64,000 nt of DNA, from contig UWOR01000001.1 in the NCBI GenBank assembly GCA_900604495.1, positions 124,001-188,000 on the forward strand, written 5' to 3'. The translations under genes were made by a program, and so were the position numbers. Each line of letters opens with the position of its first letter. The stretch's first letter is position 1. Under the pieces are notes generated by a model. The model ran no database searches. It was not told the origin of the DNA and worked only from the letters and a program-made list of their open reading frames with translations. This DNA is from Desulfovibrio sp. Marseille-P6017 (GTDB lineage Bacteria > Bacillota_A > Clostridia > Peptostreptococcales > Peptostreptococcaceae). This document shows positions 1-9,184 of this stretch, in pieces.

Positions 1-424
1 TAACTAATATATCTTTCTTATATGAACCTCGAGTAGCTATTGTTTTTAAATCAAATTCCAATTTATTAATTTCTCCAAATGGGGTCTTATTAGTTAATTC
101 AACCAAAACTTTATCTAAATCACTCTTAGAAATATCTTTTGACTTTAATATAAATGATCTGCAGTTATCATATTTAAAATAATTTATAAATTCATCTGAA
201 TTCTCGGTACTATCTATAGCATTTTCAACTTCTTCTAACATATTTGAGTAAATTACTTCTATAGCACTAAGTGAGTCTTCTTTAAGTTTTAAGTTTTTAA
301 TCTCTAAACTTGAAATTTTAATATTACTATATACTAAGCTAGTGCACATGAAACAAATTGTACTCACTAATGAAAATATAATTAATGTTATTATTAAAAC
401 AGATCCATTATTTTTTTGTAACAT
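1..424 (-). CDS. PilX-like prepilin (3' end outside window)
   Basis: The reading frame starts at an ATG at 424 and runs off the window edge, so the C-terminus is missing. The protein begins MLQKNNGSVLIITLIIFSLV: a short charged leader, a Gly before the hydrophobic stretch, and one N-terminal membrane helix (about residues 8-32). This resembles type IV pilin or pseudopilin N-termini of the PilX kind. The rest is hydrophilic with no motif I recognise. It overlaps the preceding prepilin gene by 17 nt, which indicates translational coupling. The likely role is a minor component of a type IV pilus or type II-like assembly at the membrane. The fold is inferred from the N-terminus only, and the Glu+5 typical of major pilins is absent. 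Confidence 0.6.
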   Translation of the reverse strand, partial: MLQKNNGSVLIITLIIFSLVSTICFMCTSLVYSNIKISSLEIKNLKLKEDSLSAIEVIYSNMLEEVENAIDSTENSDEFINYFKYDNCRSFILKSKDISKSDLDKVLVELTNKTPFGEINKLEFDLKTIATRGSYKKDILV

Positions 425-776
425 ATGTACTTACCTCTAAGTTTTTATCTTGATAAGTTACTTTAACATTAAGCTTATAGCATCTATAAATATTTTCATC
501 TTTTTTAATAGTAGACTCTATTTTATATTTTCCAATTTGATTTTGTTCTTGTAACTTATTAATTTCTTTAGCACTTTTTATTATTTCCTTTTTATCATTA
601 ATATAACTTTCCGCTATATTAACCATTTCTATGGTATTTTTATTACTCTCAGCAAACTTATAACTATTTTGCAAAGATATCGCTATAAGGTTTACTATTA
701 ACATCATAACTAATAGACTTATTATACATTCTATCAGTGCAAACCCTTTATTTTCATTTATTATTTTTTTATTAAT
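408..776 (-). CDS. PilV/GspI-like minor prepilin, probable ATT start
   Basis: The frame contains KGFALIECIISLLV, a textbook type III prepilin signal: a basic leader, Gly-Phe at the peptidase site, Glu at +5, then a hydrophobic helix. Frame analysis that accepts only ATG/GTG/TTG would begin inside that helix at 707. The frame stays open upstream to a stop at about 779-781 and offers no ATG, GTG or TTG before the signal. An ATT codon at 774-776 lies about 11 nt after AAAGGA and is the best start, giving about 122 aa. A one-base sequence error hiding a normal start is the alternative. It follows aroE by 28 nt and overlaps the next prepilin gene, so the three look cotranscribed. Confidence 0.65.
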   Translation of the reverse strand: MNKKIINENKGFALIECIISLLVMMLIVNLIAISLQNSYKFAESNKNTIEMVNIAESYINDKKEIIKSAKEINKLQEQNQIGKYKIESTIKKDENIYRCYKLNVKVTYQDKNLEVSTYVTKK

Positions 777-804
777 ATTAAATCAAATCCTTTATAATAA
801 TATT

Positions 805-1653
805 TTACTTTATACTATCTAAGTAAATTTCATTTATTTGATTTTTATCTTCTATTGTTGTGTTTATATCTGTCCATATATTAAATGCTTCTAGGCCTTG
901 ATTTATTAGCATGTCTATTCCATAAACAACATTTAGCTTATTTTTCAATGCCCATTTAATAAATGTTGTTTCATGTGGCTTATAGACTATATCACAAACT
1001 AACATTTTTTTATTAACTACAATATCTTGATTTATAGGGCATTCATCATTGCCCATTCCAATAGGTGTTGTATTTATCAATATATCAATATGTTCTAAGT
1101 TATCTTCCATTATAGTATCATTTGATAGAGTCGCTTTTGTATTAAAATTATTATTTATTATATTTATAATTTCTAATGCCTTTTCTTTACTACGATTTCT
1201 TATTTCTATAGATTCTACATCATTTGATGCTAATTCCACAGCAATACTCCTACAAGCACCTCCAGCTCCAATTATCATTATTTTTTTATTTTTTAGATCA
1301 TAGCCCTTATCTAAAATTGATTTTACAAATCCTTTTCCATCAGTATTATATCCCTTTAGTCTACCACCTTCATTTTTTATTGTATTTACCGCCCCTATTA
1401 ATTTAGCATTTATTTCTATCTCATCTAAGTACTTTATAACTTCAACTTTATGAGGTATAGTTATATTACATCCAAGTATATTTAATGCTTTAATTCCTTT
1501 AATAGCATTTTCTATTTCACTAGGAATTACATCATAGCATACATATACATTATTTATTTTGTATTTATCAAATAAATAATTATGTATATTCGGTGAAAAA
1601 CTTTGTTCTACTGGATGGCCTAGTAAGCAAAAAGTTTTAGTTTTTGAATTCAT
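805..1653 (-). CDS. aroE: shikimate dehydrogenase
   Basis: NADPH-dependent reduction of 3-dehydroshikimate to shikimate in aromatic amino acid synthesis, in the cytoplasm. The N-terminal substrate domain has LLGHPVEQSFSP and NITIPHK (the catalytic Lys region), followed by NTDGKGF. The nucleotide-binding domain has the glycine-rich loop IIGAGGACRS, then NTTPIGM. Length (282 aa) is normal. I chose the ATG at 1653 because AGGAG lies about 9 nt upstream; an earlier in-frame ATG at 1677 would place that AGGAG inside the gene. It lies between the sensor-kinase genes and the prepilin genes, all on one strand, and no terminator is evident on either side. Confidence 0.93.
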   Translation of the reverse strand: MNSKTKTFCLLGHPVEQSFSPNIHNYLFDKYKINNVYVCYDVIPSEIENAIKGIKALNILGCNITIPHKVEVIKYLDEIEINAKLIGAVNTIKNEGGRLKGYNTDGKGFVKSILDKGYDLKNKKIMIIGAGGACRSIAVELASNDVESIEIRNRSKEKALEIINIINNNFNTKATLSNDTIMEDNLEHIDILINTTPIGMGNDECPINQDIVVNKKMLVCDIVYKPHETTFIKWALKNKLNVVYGIDMLINQGLEAFNIWTDINTTIEDKNQINEIYLDSIK

Positions 1654-1719
1654 TTCATTATATCTCCTATCTATCATTTATTATCAATTTATCACTAAAT
1701 TATACAATACGTTAATATT

Positions 1720-3681
1720 TTAAAAACTGCACATTTTCTTATATTCTAAATATGCAAATCCATCTTGTTTATAATTATCTCGTGTTTTATAGGCTTTGTC
1801 TTCGTGAACTCTTTTTATATCAATAACTATTTCCATATTACGAGGACCTACTTTTATATTAAGGTTACCTCCATAAAATTCTATAATTAGTCTAGCTAAT
1901 GTAATACTCATTTCAACAATTTTATTTTCACTATTTTTAATATACTTATCATAATCATATTTATCACTATTTTTAATCATGATAGTTATAAAATCTTTTT
2001 TAGTACCTAGTTCAAATACAACGTTACTTTTTTTCATAGAATATTTAATAACAATAGATAATAATATTAATATAACTTTTTCAATATCATCTATATCTAT
2101 GTTTACTATTTTTTCTTCTTCATCTGTATCAAAAACTATATTTACATCTTCCTTATCTATAAATTCACTAAACTCATCTACAATATCTTCTGATATATCA
2201 ACTATATTATAATAGTCTTTTTTAAATTCATGAAAATTAGACTGCAATTTAGCAAGTTCTATCATATTATCTATTAATCCCATAAGTATGTTTACATGTT
2301 TTTTTACAATCTCTATTGTATTTAAGACTTCAATATTGTTATTCTCTTTCAACTCATTTTTATAAACAACCTCAATTAGCTGATTACTTGAATGTATTAA
2401 GTTTAGTGGAGTCTTTAACTCATGAGACATATTTATAAAAAATTCATTTTTAGATTTGTTTAACTTTTCTTTTTCTTCGATTTCCCTTTCTATTAACTCT
2501 GCTTTTATTTGTTCTGTAATATCTCTAACTATACCAATCATTTTTATTTTTTTATTTATATCTAAAAGCATTCCACCACATTCTATATTAATTTCGTTTC
2601 CATGTTGATCATTTAGAGTATCTCTTTTATATTTAACATTACCATTTATACTTCCTGAAGTCATAATCATATTTTTGTTTATGCTATCTATATCTACATT
2701 TGTTATCTCTTTGCTTCCTATCATATTGAAAAATGCTTTATTTGCATACTTAAGCATTTTACTATCAAAATCTAAAACATATATTCCTTCTGGAATTATA
2801 TTTACTAATGATTCATATTTCTTTTTACTTCTCTCCAATTTTTTTAATAAATTTTTATAGCTAGTTATATCTCTAATTACAAATAGTGTTCTGTACTCCT
2901 CACCTTCAATATAATTTACTTTATCTATATTTAAATAAGTATCTATACCATCGCTATACGTATAGTATAATTCTTCACTTGAGCATTGACCTAATATTAT
3001 ATTTTTTATATCTTCTTGATTAAAATCAATATATTCGCTTTTATTATTATTATATATAATCTCATCTTTATTAGCTATAAGAACAGAGTAAGGCATATTA
3101 TCTACTATCTTTTTATACTTAGTATCATTGTCTTTTATTTTCATATCTATTTGTTTTCTAGAAGTTACATCTGTCATTATACAAATAACACCCGTTGAAT
3201 TGTTATTTAGTTTAACTGGTATAGATCTACAAGTAAAAGTCCTACCATTCTTATCTTTAATTTCAGTTTCAATTTCTCTATAGCTACTTCTAGATTTTTC
3301 AATATTATATATAAGTTTATCATCATGAGCAAAACTATTTTTACAAAAAAGTTCTAAACTAATGTTATACTCGTAATTAATATATTCATTCCATATATCA
3401 TAAAAACTACTATCTTCGTTAGTTATATAACCTTCATTATCTATTAAAAACATAGTTTTTTGAGAGCCTTTTAACATTAAATTTAATATATTTTCTTTTT
3501 TTACTATCATTTCACTTGTATTTTTATTAGTAGACTTCTTAATATTTAATTTTTCATCATGAATTTTAATATTTATGTTTGATCTATTTAACTTACTAAT
3601 AATATCTACGCTTTTATCGTAATATAATTTTACATATACTTTAAAAATATACATTAAAATATAAATACTACAAGCTAACAC
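1720..3681 (-). CDS. PAS sensor kinase-like protein with a degenerate ATP-binding domain
   Basis: One membrane helix (about residues 3-20), three PAS-like segments (about 75-175, 185-285 and 288-395) and a HisKA dimerisation segment with an intact H-box, FFINMSHELKTPL. The candidate phospho-accepting His is residue 420 (codon 2422-2424). The following ATPase-like domain (about 470-640) is degenerate. The N-box reads ILILLSIVIKYS, with Ile where the conserved Asn residues should be. The DxGxG G1 box is replaced by KNSDKYD and no GxGxG G2 box is seen. It probably cannot bind ATP but could be phosphorylated. The GTG start has no visible ribosome binding site, and the preceding membrane ORF ends 11 nt upstream. 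The two may be one gene split by a frameshift. Confidence 0.75.
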   Translation of the reverse strand: MLACSIYILMYIFKVYVKLYYDKSVDIISKLNRSNINIKIHDEKLNIKKSTNKNTSEMIVKKENILNLMLKGSQKTMFLIDNEGYITNEDSSFYDIWNEYINYEYNISLELFCKNSFAHDDKLIYNIEKSRSSYREIETEIKDKNGRTFTCRSIPVKLNNNSTGVICIMTDVTSRKQIDMKIKDNDTKYKKIVDNMPYSVLIANKDEIIYNNNKSEYIDFNQEDIKNIILGQCSSEELYYTYSDGIDTYLNIDKVNYIEGEEYRTLFVIRDITSYKNLLKKLERSKKKYESLVNIIPEGIYVLDFDSKMLKYANKAFFNMIGSKEITNVDIDSINKNMIMTSGSINGNVKYKRDTLNDQHGNEINIECGGMLLDINKKIKMIGIVRDITEQIKAELIEREIEEKEKLNKSKNEFFINMSHELKTPLNLIHSSNQLIEVVYKNELKENNNIEVLNTIEIVKKHVNILMGLIDNMIELAKLQSNFHEFKKDYYNIVDISEDIVDEFSEFIDKEDVNIVFDTDEEEKIVNIDIDDIEKVILILLSIVIKYSMKKSNVVFELGTKKDFITIMIKNSDKYDYDKYIKNSENKIVEMSITLARLIIEFYGGNLNIKVGPRNMEIVIDIKRVHEDKAYKTRDNYKQDGFAYLEYKKMCSF

Positions 3682-3692
3682 TAGTATTGAAT

Positions 3693-4178
3693 TTATATTT
3701 CTATTAACATATTTTCTTTTAAAATTAATTCTAAAAATATACCTATAATATACATAAAATGAAGCATGTATTTTATATGAAATTTTTCATTAAATATATA
3801 AATAGAAAATAAATACAAGTTAGTTATTAAGACGTAAATATTTATAACCATACTATATAAATTATCATTTATATAGTATGGTAAAAATAATGATATCAAT
3901 ATCAATGAATAATTTAGAGCTAATACAATGTCCTTCGACTTATTATGTATTTTATAAAGTTCTAAATTTACTAAAAATGTCAGTACTATTAAGTTACTAA
4001 CGCTTCTATAAAATGAAATTTCATTTAAAATATTATACAACTTTAATAAAACTGTACTTAAAAGCATAACTGACTGAAAAATTATATTTTTATATTGACC
4101 TTTCACTAAATTACTGCTCAATATGTATAAACATGTAAGAAAAATTGATACATTAATTATATCTAAATATCTACACAT
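3693..4178 (-). CDS. polytopic membrane protein, probable N-terminal sensor half of a split kinase gene
   Basis: A protein of 161 aa made almost entirely of hydrophobic segments (about six or seven helices), with no soluble domain and no motif of its own. It has AAGGGG before its ATG. In position and character it matches the N-terminal membrane region (about 135 residues) of the 800-residue kinase-like protein just upstream. It stops at 3693, and the next frame opens with another membrane helix. Removing one AT unit from the short AT repeat at about 3693-3699 joins the two frames without a stop, giving MLIEINSILVLAC across the junction. I therefore read it as the membrane module of the downstream kinase, split by a 2-bp change, a sequence error or real decay. 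An independent small membrane protein is the alternative. Confidence 0.55.
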   Translation of the reverse strand: MCRYLDIINVSIFLTCLYILSSNLVKGQYKNIIFQSVMLLSTVLLKLYNILNEISFYRSVSNLIVLTFLVNLELYKIHNKSKDIVLALNYSLILISLFLPYYINDNLYSMVINIYVLITNLYLFSIYIFNEKFHIKYMLHFMYIIGIFLELILKENMLIEI

Positions 4179-4210
4179 CCTATTTCCCCTTCTAGTTTAA
4201 TTAATAATCA

Positions 4211-6601
4211 TCACGAACCCAAATCAAAGTATATATCCGAAAATTCTATATCAATATTTTCTATATCTGTACTTTTATCTATTTTGCCTTTATCTTCATT
4301 TAACTCAATAACTTTATTGTTATCTAATATGACTTCGAATTTACTACCACAACCTACCTTACTATATACATTTATCTTAGCATTGTGCGCTTTTACTAAC
4401 TGCTTAACTAATGCCAATCCTACACCAGTTCCCTCAGCACCTCTAGATAGAGTTGTATCAACTTGTTCAAAGTTCTCAAATATAGTATCGATTTTTTCAC
4501 TTGGTATTCCAACTCCAGTATCTTCTACAGAAATAATTATATTATCCTTATCGGTATTAACTGATACCATTATTTTTCCATTACTGTTTGTAAATTTTAT
4601 TGAATTAGATAATAAATTTAAAATAATTTTTTCTATTTTACTTTTATCTATTAATATTATTTTTTTCTTTATATTAGTTATAAATAATATTTCTAGATTT
4701 TTATACTTTGCGTATTCTCTAGATAGCCTAACTATATTCTCTATAAATTTAACTATATCACATCTACTATAATTCATATCTAAGGTTCCATTTTCAATCT
4801 TACTTATTTCATCTATATTATTTAGTAACCTTTTTAATCTATAAGAATTTTGTCTAACAACTCTAGAGTAATTGTCTATATATTTAAATTCTTTTCTTGA
4901 TTCATTATTTTGCAAAATCTTATTAACTTCGAATATTGTATTAATAGGTTTTTTTAAATTATTACACATTGTGTATAAGAATTCTGTTTTAAATTTATAC
5001 TTATCTTTCATTTCATTTAATTTTTCCTTCATTTGCTCTGCTCTATATTCATCATCAAGCATACTCGCAACACAAACAAGATTATTATCTTCTTTAGAAT
5101 CAGTTATAGCTATAGAAATATCTGCATTTTCATCATTGTCTAGACGAAATCTCTTAAACTTTCCATAGTCGCCATTATCAATATATTCTTTTATAATTTC
5201 ATTAAACTTGTCTGCTCCTACTGACTTTAATATTTTTATCATAGACCTATTTCTATATATGTGTAGTTTGGTCTTTTTATCTATTATTACTATACCTTCT
5301 GGAAGAGCTTGCAAAAGCAATTTATATGTTTTTTCACTTTCTTCTAATTGATTTTTAACTTCTTCTAATCCTGTAATATCTACAGCTATACTTAACATCA
5401 TATTTGTATTATTTAAAGTTATATGTGTTGTTATAAACTCAATAATTTTTCCATACTCAGTTTCTATTTTGCAAACTGATTTTTCTTCTTTCCCACACTT
5501 TACTAAGTTTATATTTTGTAAAAATTCTTTTCTATGTTTTTTAATTATATTATTTTTTATATCATCTATTAGAAGCACTTTATCCATATTTTTATTTATA
5601 TTAAATAATTCTAATGCCTTATCATTTAAATAATTAATAGTGTCTATACTATGAATTATTACACCATCATTAATTATATCCATGAGCTTCCTATATTTCG
5701 TTTCACTTTCTTTTAATTCATTTTTTATATTTATATCTTTGGTTATATCTTCTAATAAGCATATTTTTAATTCTCTATCATTTATAATGTCTAAATTACA
5801 AGTAAATTTAAAAATTTTGTTATCGTAGGTTTTAAGTTTTACTATATTATTAATCTCATGATTAGCAAAATTTATATTGTTTAACATATCATCGAAATTA
5901 ATTAACTTTTCTTTAAAGCTTATTAATACATTTTCTTTTTTTAGTTTAATATCTTCTTCTTTTAAAAACTTTTCAAATTCTTTATTTCCATATATATAGT
6001 CTAATTCACTATTCAATACAAATATAGGTATATTCAAAGCTTCAATTGTACTTTCTATTTTACAGTTTAATGTCATTACTTTTTCGTTGAGATCCTGTTT
6101 TAGATTAGATTCTGATTCTATTTCCTTGATTGACTTCGATATGTATTTTTTATTAAGCTTTAGTTTATGTTTATTTTTGCTTACACTTATCCTTAGTTTT
6201 TTTATATTGTTTATTACTCCTAAATGTATTAATAATAAATTTGATATAATACTGATTATTAAACTTAATTCATAACTAGCACTTAATGATATTATAGAAA
6301 ATAAATATCCTATAGCTATAATAAAATTTAAGTATAATTTAAAATTTATCTTCTTATAAAATAATATAATCATCAATATTTTTATTATAAAAATAGCAGC
6401 AATTATGTACAATTTACTTTTATTTATAGACTGCATGCCTATATAGATATTTACACATACTTCTACACAGTAAATTAAAGATACTATCATAAATATTATA
6501 CTTTTATTCAAAAAACATCTTCCTATAGATAGAGTGGCAATAGAAATTAATATTATAGTATTTAATAAACTTAGTACCTCTCTATATTCATATAAGTTCA
6601 T
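4211..6601 (-). CDS. PAS sensor kinase-like protein with intact ATPase but no H-box histidine
   Basis: N-terminal region of about six membrane helices (to about residue 135), a basic linker, three PAS-like segments (about 185-290, 305-415 and 425-525), a HisKA-like helical segment and a C-terminal HATPase domain. The ATPase domain is complete: N-box NLLSNSIKFT, G1 DTGVGI, F-box FENFEQVD, G2 GTGVGLAL. The H-box reads FLYTMCNNLKKPI where SHELKTP is normal, so Asn (codon 4961-4963) replaces the phosphorylated His. It cannot autophosphorylate in the usual way. I chose the ATG at 6601, about 8 nt after AAGGTGG; upstream GTG (6613) and ATG (6607) codons sit too close to that site. It follows sigK and leads a group with the membrane ORF and the complementary kinase-like gene. 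Confidence 0.8.
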   Translation of the reverse strand: MNLYEYREVLSLLNTIILISIATLSIGRCFLNKSIIFMIVSLIYCVEVCVNIYIGMQSINKSKLYIIAAIFIIKILMIILFYKKINFKLYLNFIIAIGYLFSIISLSASYELSLIISIISNLLLIHLGVINNIKKLRISVSKNKHKLKLNKKYISKSIKEIESESNLKQDLNEKVMTLNCKIESTIEALNIPIFVLNSELDYIYGNKEFEKFLKEEDIKLKKENVLISFKEKLINFDDMLNNINFANHEINNIVKLKTYDNKIFKFTCNLDIINDRELKICLLEDITKDINIKNELKESETKYRKLMDIINDGVIIHSIDTINYLNDKALELFNINKNMDKVLLIDDIKNNIIKKHRKEFLQNINLVKCGKEEKSVCKIETEYGKIIEFITTHITLNNTNMMLSIAVDITGLEEVKNQLEESEKTYKLLLQALPEGIVIIDKKTKLHIYRNRSMIKILKSVGADKFNEIIKEYIDNGDYGKFKRFRLDNDENADISIAITDSKEDNNLVCVASMLDDEYRAEQMKEKLNEMKDKYKFKTEFLYTMCNNLKKPINTIFEVNKILQNNESRKEFKYIDNYSRVVRQNSYRLKRLLNNIDEISKIENGTLDMNYSRCDIVKFIENIVRLSREYAKYKNLEILFITNIKKKIILIDKSKIEKIILNLLSNSIKFTNSNGKIMVSVNTDKDNIIISVEDTGVGIPSEKIDTIFENFEQVDTTLSRGAEGTGVGLALVKQLVKAHNAKINVYSKVGCGSKFEVILDNNKVIELNEDKGKIDKSTDIENIDIEFSDIYFDLGS

Positions 6602-6771
6602 CCTCATTCCCACCTTATAAAATTTAAGTATTATTTTTTAGTTTTATTTCATATAATAAGTAAAAAAAAATAAATATTGTTATATATTTTTTAAAACTCA
6701 ATATTTATAAATATATATGTAATATTAGCACAATGATTTCAAATAATTTGTCAATTCTTGATTTAAAGCAA

Positions 6772-6797
6772 AAAAAAGCCTTATTAAAGGCTTTTTT
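6772..6797 (-). terminator. sigK terminator
   Basis: Inverted repeat AAAAAAGCC(TT)/GGCTTTTTT. It begins inside the last codons of sigK and ends in a T run on the minus strand. It should separate sigK from the kinase-like genes downstream. Confidence 0.8.
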
Positions 6798-7431
6798 CTG
6801 TTTTAAGTTCTTTTCTAAGTTTTTTTAATGCTCTTTTTTCTATTCTAGAAACATAAGACCTAGATATTTCAAGTTTCTGAGCAATTTCTCTTTGCGTCTT
6901 ATAACCCGATGTCGTTAAACCATATCTTAACTTGATTATTTCTTTTTCTCGATCAGTTAAAATTTTTTCTAGATTTTCATAAAGTTTACTTATTTCAACC
7001 TTTAGTTCAACTTGATCTACAACATAATCGATATCTGTTCCAAGAACATCAATTAAACTAATTTCATTACCTTCTTTATCCATTCCAATTGGATCTTGAA
7101 GTGATACTTGAAACTTATTCTTCTTATTAGTTCTAATATTCATAAGAATTTCATTTTCAATACATTTAGATGCATATGTTGCTAATCTAGTGCCTTTTTC
7201 TACATTATATGTTTCTATAGCTTTTATCAGTCCTATTGTTCCTATAGAAATAAGATCATCTTGATCTTCTGTAGAGTTGTTATATTTCTTAGCTATATGA
7301 GCTACTAATCTCATGTTCCTTTCAATTAATACTTCCTTAGCTGACTCGTCATTTTCTAGCTTAAACCTAGTTAAATAGTATACTTCTTCTTCAGGGGTTA
7401 ATGGTTTTTCAAATGATTTGAGAATAGTCAA
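6784..7431 (-). CDS. sigK: RNA polymerase sigma-K factor, late mother-cell sporulation
   Basis: A sigma-70 family protein of 215 aa. Region 2 contains LIERNMRLVAHIAKKY, QDDLISIGTIGLIKAI and TRLATYASKCIENEI. Region 4 contains LTDREKEIIKLRYGL and a helix-turn-helix at REIAQKLEISRSYVSRIEKRA. SigK drives late mother-cell genes for coat and lysis. Two features match the C. difficile type. The protein starts directly at MTILKSFEKPLT with no membrane-bound pro-sequence of the Bacillus kind. The gene is continuous here, with no skin-type element inside. The start is TTG at 7431, just after GGGGGGAGG. The stop codon lies within the terminator hairpin. It sits downstream of a class B PBP gene. Confidence 0.92.
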   Translation of the reverse strand: MTILKSFEKPLTPEEEVYYLTRFKLENDESAKEVLIERNMRLVAHIAKKYNNSTEDQDDLISIGTIGLIKAIETYNVEKGTRLATYASKCIENEILMNIRTNKKNKFQVSLQDPIGMDKEGNEISLIDVLGTDIDYVVDQVELKVEISKLYENLEKILTDREKEIIKLRYGLTTSGYKTQREIAQKLEISRSYVSRIEKRALKKLRKELKTEKSL

Positions 7432-7510
7432 CTGCCTCCCCCCTTTTTAACCATATATCATTTTAAATTATATGTTTCAAGGATGAGTAAGTTTACTATT
7501 CTTTAAAATA

Positions 7511-9178
7511 TTACTTATTTATTTTATTACAAATCTCTTTAAATATAGGTATTGCTGATTTACTTTCATTCTCTGTTCCTTCTACTAAGACAGTTATTGC
7601 ATACTTAGCATTATCACTTGGATAAAATCCTGTAATCCATCCATGTGTTATAGAAACACCATTAAGACTACTTTGAGCTGTTCCTGTTTTAACTCCACAT
7701 CTACCATCTAGGTCATTAAGCTCTTTAGCTGTTCCATCTTTTGAAACAGATTTCATAATTTCTTTTATTTTTGTCATTATATATGGTGATATAATTTCTT
7801 CACTCTTAGAATTTTGGAATTTTTTTATAATATTTTTATCATTATTAATTATACTATCATACATATATAAGGGTTTATAAGTACCATTATTAGCAATTAT
7901 TTGTGTTAGTTGATTTATTTGTATAGGTGTAAATTCTATATCAGCTTGACCTATAGCCAAATTTCGTATAGAAATTTCATCAGGTATATTAGATGATACT
8001 TCCTCTTCTAATCCAATTCCTACAGATTCATCTAAATGAAGTGTTTTCACTGCCTCTATTATTTTTTCTTTACCAACTTTCATAGCTATATCTAAAAATG
8101 CCGGATTACAAGAATTTGCAAATGCATCTTCTAATGATTCTATTCCATGACCATCAGCTTTATGACAGTGCAGTATTTCTTCAGTATCACCTATAGTAGT
8201 TTTACCTGTACAATTATACGTATAACTATCATCTATAATCCCATTTGATAAAGCAGCGTATAATACAACTAATTTAAATACCGAACCTGGTGGATACGTT
8301 ACTGATATAGCTCTATTCTCCAATTCCCTATTTGTACTATTAATATAATTAGCTATATTATTTTGATTATAATTAGGTCTTGAGCATATAGATAGTATCT
8401 CTCCTGTTTCAATATCCGATATAACAACTGCTGTTGGATTAGATTCTTTATCAACTACATCTTCTACTATTTTTTGTATTTTAGAATCGATTGTAAGTTT
8501 TATATGTTTATCTGTATCATTATCTTTTACAGTTTTTATACTTCCATCTAAAATATCCAAGCCTTGACTCTTCCCAGAATCAGCTGCTTTAAATACAGAA
8601 ACATATTCTTCATTATTATCTTTTAAAATATCATCTAAATTTTTTTCTATACCACTTTGGGCACTTTGATCAGATTTTTTTAAATATCCAATTGTGTGAG
8701 TTAAAAGATTTTTATCAGAGTATCTTATAGTTTTTTCTTCTATTATTATTCCAAGTTGTTCAAGATCTTCAGTTTTATCTTTATTAATTTTATCTACTTC
8801 AATCTCTATTATGTTAGACAATAGTTGATCTTGAACAGCTTTGTATATATCTTCATCACTAAGATTAGTTGCTTCTTTTATTAAGTTTATATTATCATGA
8901 TCCCCACTTAAAATTTTATTAGGAATTAGCAAAACTGTTTCTTTTTCTGTATCAGTAAGTTTAACATTATTTCTATCATAAATTATACCTCTTCCACTAT
9001 TTAAACTTACTTTTTCAGTACTTTGGCGCTCTACTCTATTAGAGTATTCTTCACCTTTAAATATTGATATATATGAGATCCTATAAATTAAAAAGCCATA
9101 TATTATCAAACTAATTAAGAATACACTCTTTATGCGACTTCTACTTTTTATAGATAATGGACCTTTTATTCTTGACAT
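7511..9178 (-). CDS. class B penicillin-binding protein (transpeptidase)
   Basis: Peptidoglycan transpeptidase of 555 aa anchored by one N-terminal helix (about residues 20-36). An N-terminal dimerisation region is followed by the transpeptidase domain with all three motifs: SxxK in PPGSVFKLV, SxN in ANSCNPAF, and KTG in GVKTGTAQS. The serine of SVFK is the acylated nucleophile and the beta-lactam target. It lies directly upstream of sigK and downstream of udk. C. difficile has a class B PBP at the equivalent place that is linked to sporulation, so a role in spore cortex or septum wall synthesis is likely but inferred. Its ribosome binding site (AAGGGGTG) lies within a hairpin at 9185-9225. 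Confidence 0.88.
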   Translation of the reverse strand: MSRIKGPLSIKSRSRIKSVFLISLIIYGFLIYRISYISIFKGEEYSNRVERQSTEKVSLNSGRGIIYDRNNVKLTDTEKETVLLIPNKILSGDHDNINLIKEATNLSDEDIYKAVQDQLLSNIIEIEVDKINKDKTEDLEQLGIIIEEKTIRYSDKNLLTHTIGYLKKSDQSAQSGIEKNLDDILKDNNEEYVSVFKAADSGKSQGLDILDGSIKTVKDNDTDKHIKLTIDSKIQKIVEDVVDKESNPTAVVISDIETGEILSICSRPNYNQNNIANYINSTNRELENRAISVTYPPGSVFKLVVLYAALSNGIIDDSYTYNCTGKTTIGDTEEILHCHKADGHGIESLEDAFANSCNPAFLDIAMKVGKEKIIEAVKTLHLDESVGIGLEEEVSSNIPDEISIRNLAIGQADIEFTPIQINQLTQIIANNGTYKPLYMYDSIINNDKNIIKKFQNSKSEEIISPYIMTKIKEIMKSVSKDGTAKELNDLDGRCGVKTGTAQSSLNGVSITHGWITGFYPSDNAKYAITVLVEGTENESKSAIPIFKEICNKINK

Positions 9179-9184
9179 AAAATC

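Noticed and set aside
6784..7431. Remnant of a skin element in or beside sigK
   Set aside because: The coding frame is continuous and no recombinase gene or repeat pair is seen around it.
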